16,430 nt of DNA from the NCBI GenBank assembly GCA_964625745.1, contig CAZVCJ010000087.1, forward strand, positions 1 to 16,430, read 5' to 3'. The stretch is from CAZVCJ01 sp964625745 (GTDB taxonomy: Bacteria > Chloroflexota > Anaerolineae > VGOG01). The notes under the pieces are model-generated. The model was not told the origin of the DNA. It made no database searches and saw only the letters and a list, made by a program, of their open reading frames with translations. The stretch's first letter is position 1. Every line of letters starts with the position of its first letter. This document shows positions 14,824 through 16,430 of the stretch, one piece after another. The translations under genes were made by a program, and so were the position numbers.

Positions 14824-15965
14824 CAGAATGCCTCCTGTTGCCGGAACTGACGTAAGTTGTAGATCATCACCGGTATGACGGCGATGAGCAGGACGATGGC
14901 GATGGCGGAGCCATAGCCGGCGTTGCGGGCGATGAAGGACTGGCGGTAGAACTGGGTCGCAATCACCCCTGTTCCGAACTGCCCGCCGGTCATCACCCAG
15001 ACGACGTCAAAGATCTTGAGTGTGAAGATGATGATGGTGGTCGTCACCGTAATGATGGTGCCCATGATGTAGGGGATCATGATCTTGAAGAAAGCCTGGA
15101 CTTCGGTCGCGCCGTCCACCCGTGCGGCTTCGAGAATCTCTTCTGGGATGCCCTTGAGCGCCGCCGAAAACAACACCATGGCAAAGCCGGCCTGCAACCA
15201 GACAACGATGATGACCAGGAATAGGTTGTTCCAGGGACTGATGGCGGTGTGGGCGGCCCACGCTATGGGCTTGCTCCCCAGCCCAACGGCGATAGCGTTC
15301 AGAAGCCCAATCTGAGCGGAGCCTGCCGGCTTCACCTCATAAATGAAATTCCAGATGACGCTGGCGCCGACGAAGGATATGGCCATGGGCATGAAGATGA
15401 GCGATTTAGCCACACGCTCGAATCGGCTCCGGTCGGCCAGTATGGCGACCAGCAGCCCAAAAACGACCGTCAAGGGCGTGGCGATCAAGATCCACATGAA
15501 GATGTTGTTGCGGAACGCTTCTCGCATCAGGCGATCGGTAAAGACGGCGAGGTAGTTGCTCAGGCCGACAAAGTTGCCGCCTGCCAGCCCGTCGCGGTCG
15601 AAGAGGCTGATGGCAAGGGTGCGCACTGTGGGCACGGCCAGGTACCAGGTCAGGATGGCCATGGCCGGACCGATAAACACGAATGGCTGGAGCCGTCCCG
15701 TCCACTGTTTTGGGAGCATTTCGATGATCCAGTTGAATATCCAGTACAGCGCAGCTACCCCGCCAACGCCCCACACGATGGCAACCACAGTGATCAACCA
15801 CTTCGGTGCATTTCCGGCTCGCAGGAACAGAAAACCCGCATACAGCACGAGAAAGGCGATGATGGGAATGGCGATGGCCAGCGCTATGCGGAAAACAAAG
15901 GTCAGGACCCTGATGCCTGCACTAAGCGCTCGTTCTTCATGTTGTTCCATTTCCATATAGTGCAT
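14823..15965 (-). CDS. Carbohydrate ABC transporter permease, MalF-like (set 2)
   Basis: The 380-residue membrane protein is a MalF/UgpA-type CUT1 permease. It has two additional N-terminal membrane segments (about 20-49 and 56-82), then the usual core from about 95 onward. The EAA loop EAARVDGATEVQAFFKIMIP is at residues 279-298, and PMAISFVGASVIWNFIYE is near residue 193. Sequence blocks are shared with MalF1 (FVGASVIW, SAAIKGIP-like, FRNNI), so the pairs are paralogous. The start has AAAGGAG seven bases upstream; the bases between hold ATGTAA, a start-stop pair directly before the true ATG, probably fortuitous because it is only one base from the ribosome-binding site. It overlaps malG2 by one base (TGATG) and follows SBP2 after a hairpin. 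Confidence 0.95.
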   Translation of the reverse strand: MHYMEMEQHEERALSAGIRVLTFVFRIALAIAIPIIAFLVLYAGFLFLRAGNAPKWLITVVAIVWGVGGVAALYWIFNWIIEMLPKQWTGRLQPFVFIGPAMAILTWYLAVPTVRTLAISLFDRDGLAGGNFVGLSNYLAVFTDRLMREAFRNNIFMWILIATPLTVVFGLLVAILADRSRFERVAKSLIFMPMAISFVGASVIWNFIYEVKPAGSAQIGLLNAIAVGLGSKPIAWAAHTAISPWNNLFLVIIVVWLQAGFAMVLFSAALKGIPEEILEAARVDGATEVQAFFKIMIPYIMGTIITVTTTIIIFTLKIFDVVWVMTGGQFGTGVIATQFYRQSFIARNAGYGSAIAIVLLIAVIPVMIYNLRQFRQQEAF

Positions 15966-16035
15966 TTACATACTCCTTTCCCGGGGACGGGATAGATGGG
16001 GTCAGCACATCCTGTGGGAGTGCCTGTGAGGTAAA

Positions 16036-16066
16036 GAGCTGCCAGTCCTTGACGGACTGGCAGCTC
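16036..16066 (-). terminator. Strong hairpin after binding-protein gene 2
   Basis: GAGCTGCCAGTCC (16036-16048) and GGACTGGCAGCTC (16054-16066) form a perfect 13-bp stem with a five-base loop. It begins 20 bp after the SBP2 stop. On the minus strand TTTACC follows, a short U-run. It is likely a partial terminator or mRNA-stabilising hairpin that favours binding protein over permease. Confidence 0.7.
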
Positions 16067-16086
16067 CGGTAGGTCTCAGTTAACCG

Positions 16087-16430
16087 CTATTTCGGCCAGG
16101 AGGCGTCTATTTCGGCCAGGACGGTGTCCAGGTCGGCGGAGCCAGAGACCCAGTCGGTCATGCCTTTCCAGAAGGAGCCAGCGCCGACTTCGCCCGGCAT
16201 CAGGTCAGAGCCGTCGAAGCGGAAGCTGGTGGCTTCGTTGACCAGGGTGGCAATGCCTTTCTCGAGCTCGACGCCGTACATGTCCGGGGTGGCCGTCAGG
16301 TGAGCGGCCAGGGCGCCACCGTTCTGCAGCCAGCCCTGGGCCGACTGCGGCACGGTGAAGTACTCCATCAGAGCGCGGACTTCGGGCCGGTCGTTGAACA
16401 TGGCCATGATGTCACCGGCGACCAGGAACG
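16087..16430 (-). CDS. Sugar-binding protein of ABC transporter (set 2), C-terminal part
   Basis: The frame is open from the right edge to TAG at 16089-16087; 113 residues of the C-terminus are visible, so the start lies outside the window. FLVAGDIMAMFND, VRALMEYFTVP and SFRFDGSDLMPGEVGAGSFWKG are characteristic of extracellular solute-binding proteins of the CUT1 type. The FRFDGSDLMP block and the ending DLDTVLAEIDAS closely match SBP1, so the two are paralogues. It lies directly before malF2-malG2. Whether it also carries an N-terminal LysM domain cannot be seen. Confidence 0.9.
   Translation of the reverse strand, partial: FLVAGDIMAMFNDRPEVRALMEYFTVPQSAQGWLQNGGALAAHLTATPDMYGVELEKGIATLVNEATSFRFDGSDLMPGEVGAGSFWKGMTDWVSGSADLDTVLAEIDASWPK

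Noticed and set aside
15954..15960. Alternative downstream ATG codons for malF2 (MHYMEME)
   Set aside because: The first ATG has the best distance (seven bases) from AAAGGAG, so the longer start is kept.

Overview
This is one face of a sugar-uptake and sugar-phosphorolysis locus. All twelve supported protein genes lie on the minus strand, so the biological order runs from position 16430 down to 1. Base composition is GC-rich over the metabolic genes and clearly lower over the last gene (1-1370). The protein style, an unlipidated solute-binding protein that carries a LysM domain, and the dispersed repeats are what I would expect of an uncultured Chloroflexota (Anaerolineae-like) genome. That placement is inference: no rRNA, tRNA or phylogenetic marker is present. 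A run of exactly 100 N shows that this is a scaffolded draft assembly.

Layout in reading order. (1) The C-terminal end of sugar-binding protein 2 (16430-16087), a strong hairpin, then permeases MalF-like 2 (15965-14823) and MalG-like 2 (14823-13918, interrupted by the assembly gap). (2) A textbook consensus sigma-70-type promoter (13806-13834), then a MalK/UgpC-like ATPase (13720-12620) and a LysM-fused sugar-binding protein 1 (12491-10983). (3) A second hairpin and about 540 bp of nested dispersed repeats (10923-10383). (4) Permeases MalF-like 1 (10382-9393) and MalG-like 1 (9396-8512), joined by an ATGA overlap. (5) A very large GH94-like glycoside phosphorylase (8373-5056), a Nudix hydrolase (5034-4330), the protease pair TldD (4317-2950) and TldE/PmbA (2849-1527), with a palindromic dispersed repeat between tldD and tldE. 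(6) A lower-GC uncharacterised gene of at least 456 codons running off the left edge (1370-1).

Working model: two paralogous carbohydrate ABC importers, SBP2-F2-G2 and SBP1-F1-G1, share the single ATPase encoded between them. Imported oligosaccharide is cleaved in the cytoplasm by the phosphorylase, which saves ATP by releasing a sugar 1-phosphate. Short spacings (21 and 12 bp) suggest that the Nudix and TldD genes are co-transcribed with the phosphorylase, although no biochemical link is obvious. Hairpins after both binding-protein genes probably tune the ratio of binding protein to permease.

Most unusual points: the LysM-SBP fusion, the large phosphorylase joined to Nudix-TldD-TldE, the repeat-within-repeat between malE1 and malF1, a full-length anti-Shine-Dalgarno match upstream of SBP1 without a properly spaced start codon, and an assembly gap that must be about 200 bp longer than drawn. 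I found no transposase, CRISPR array, RNA gene or RiPP precursor.
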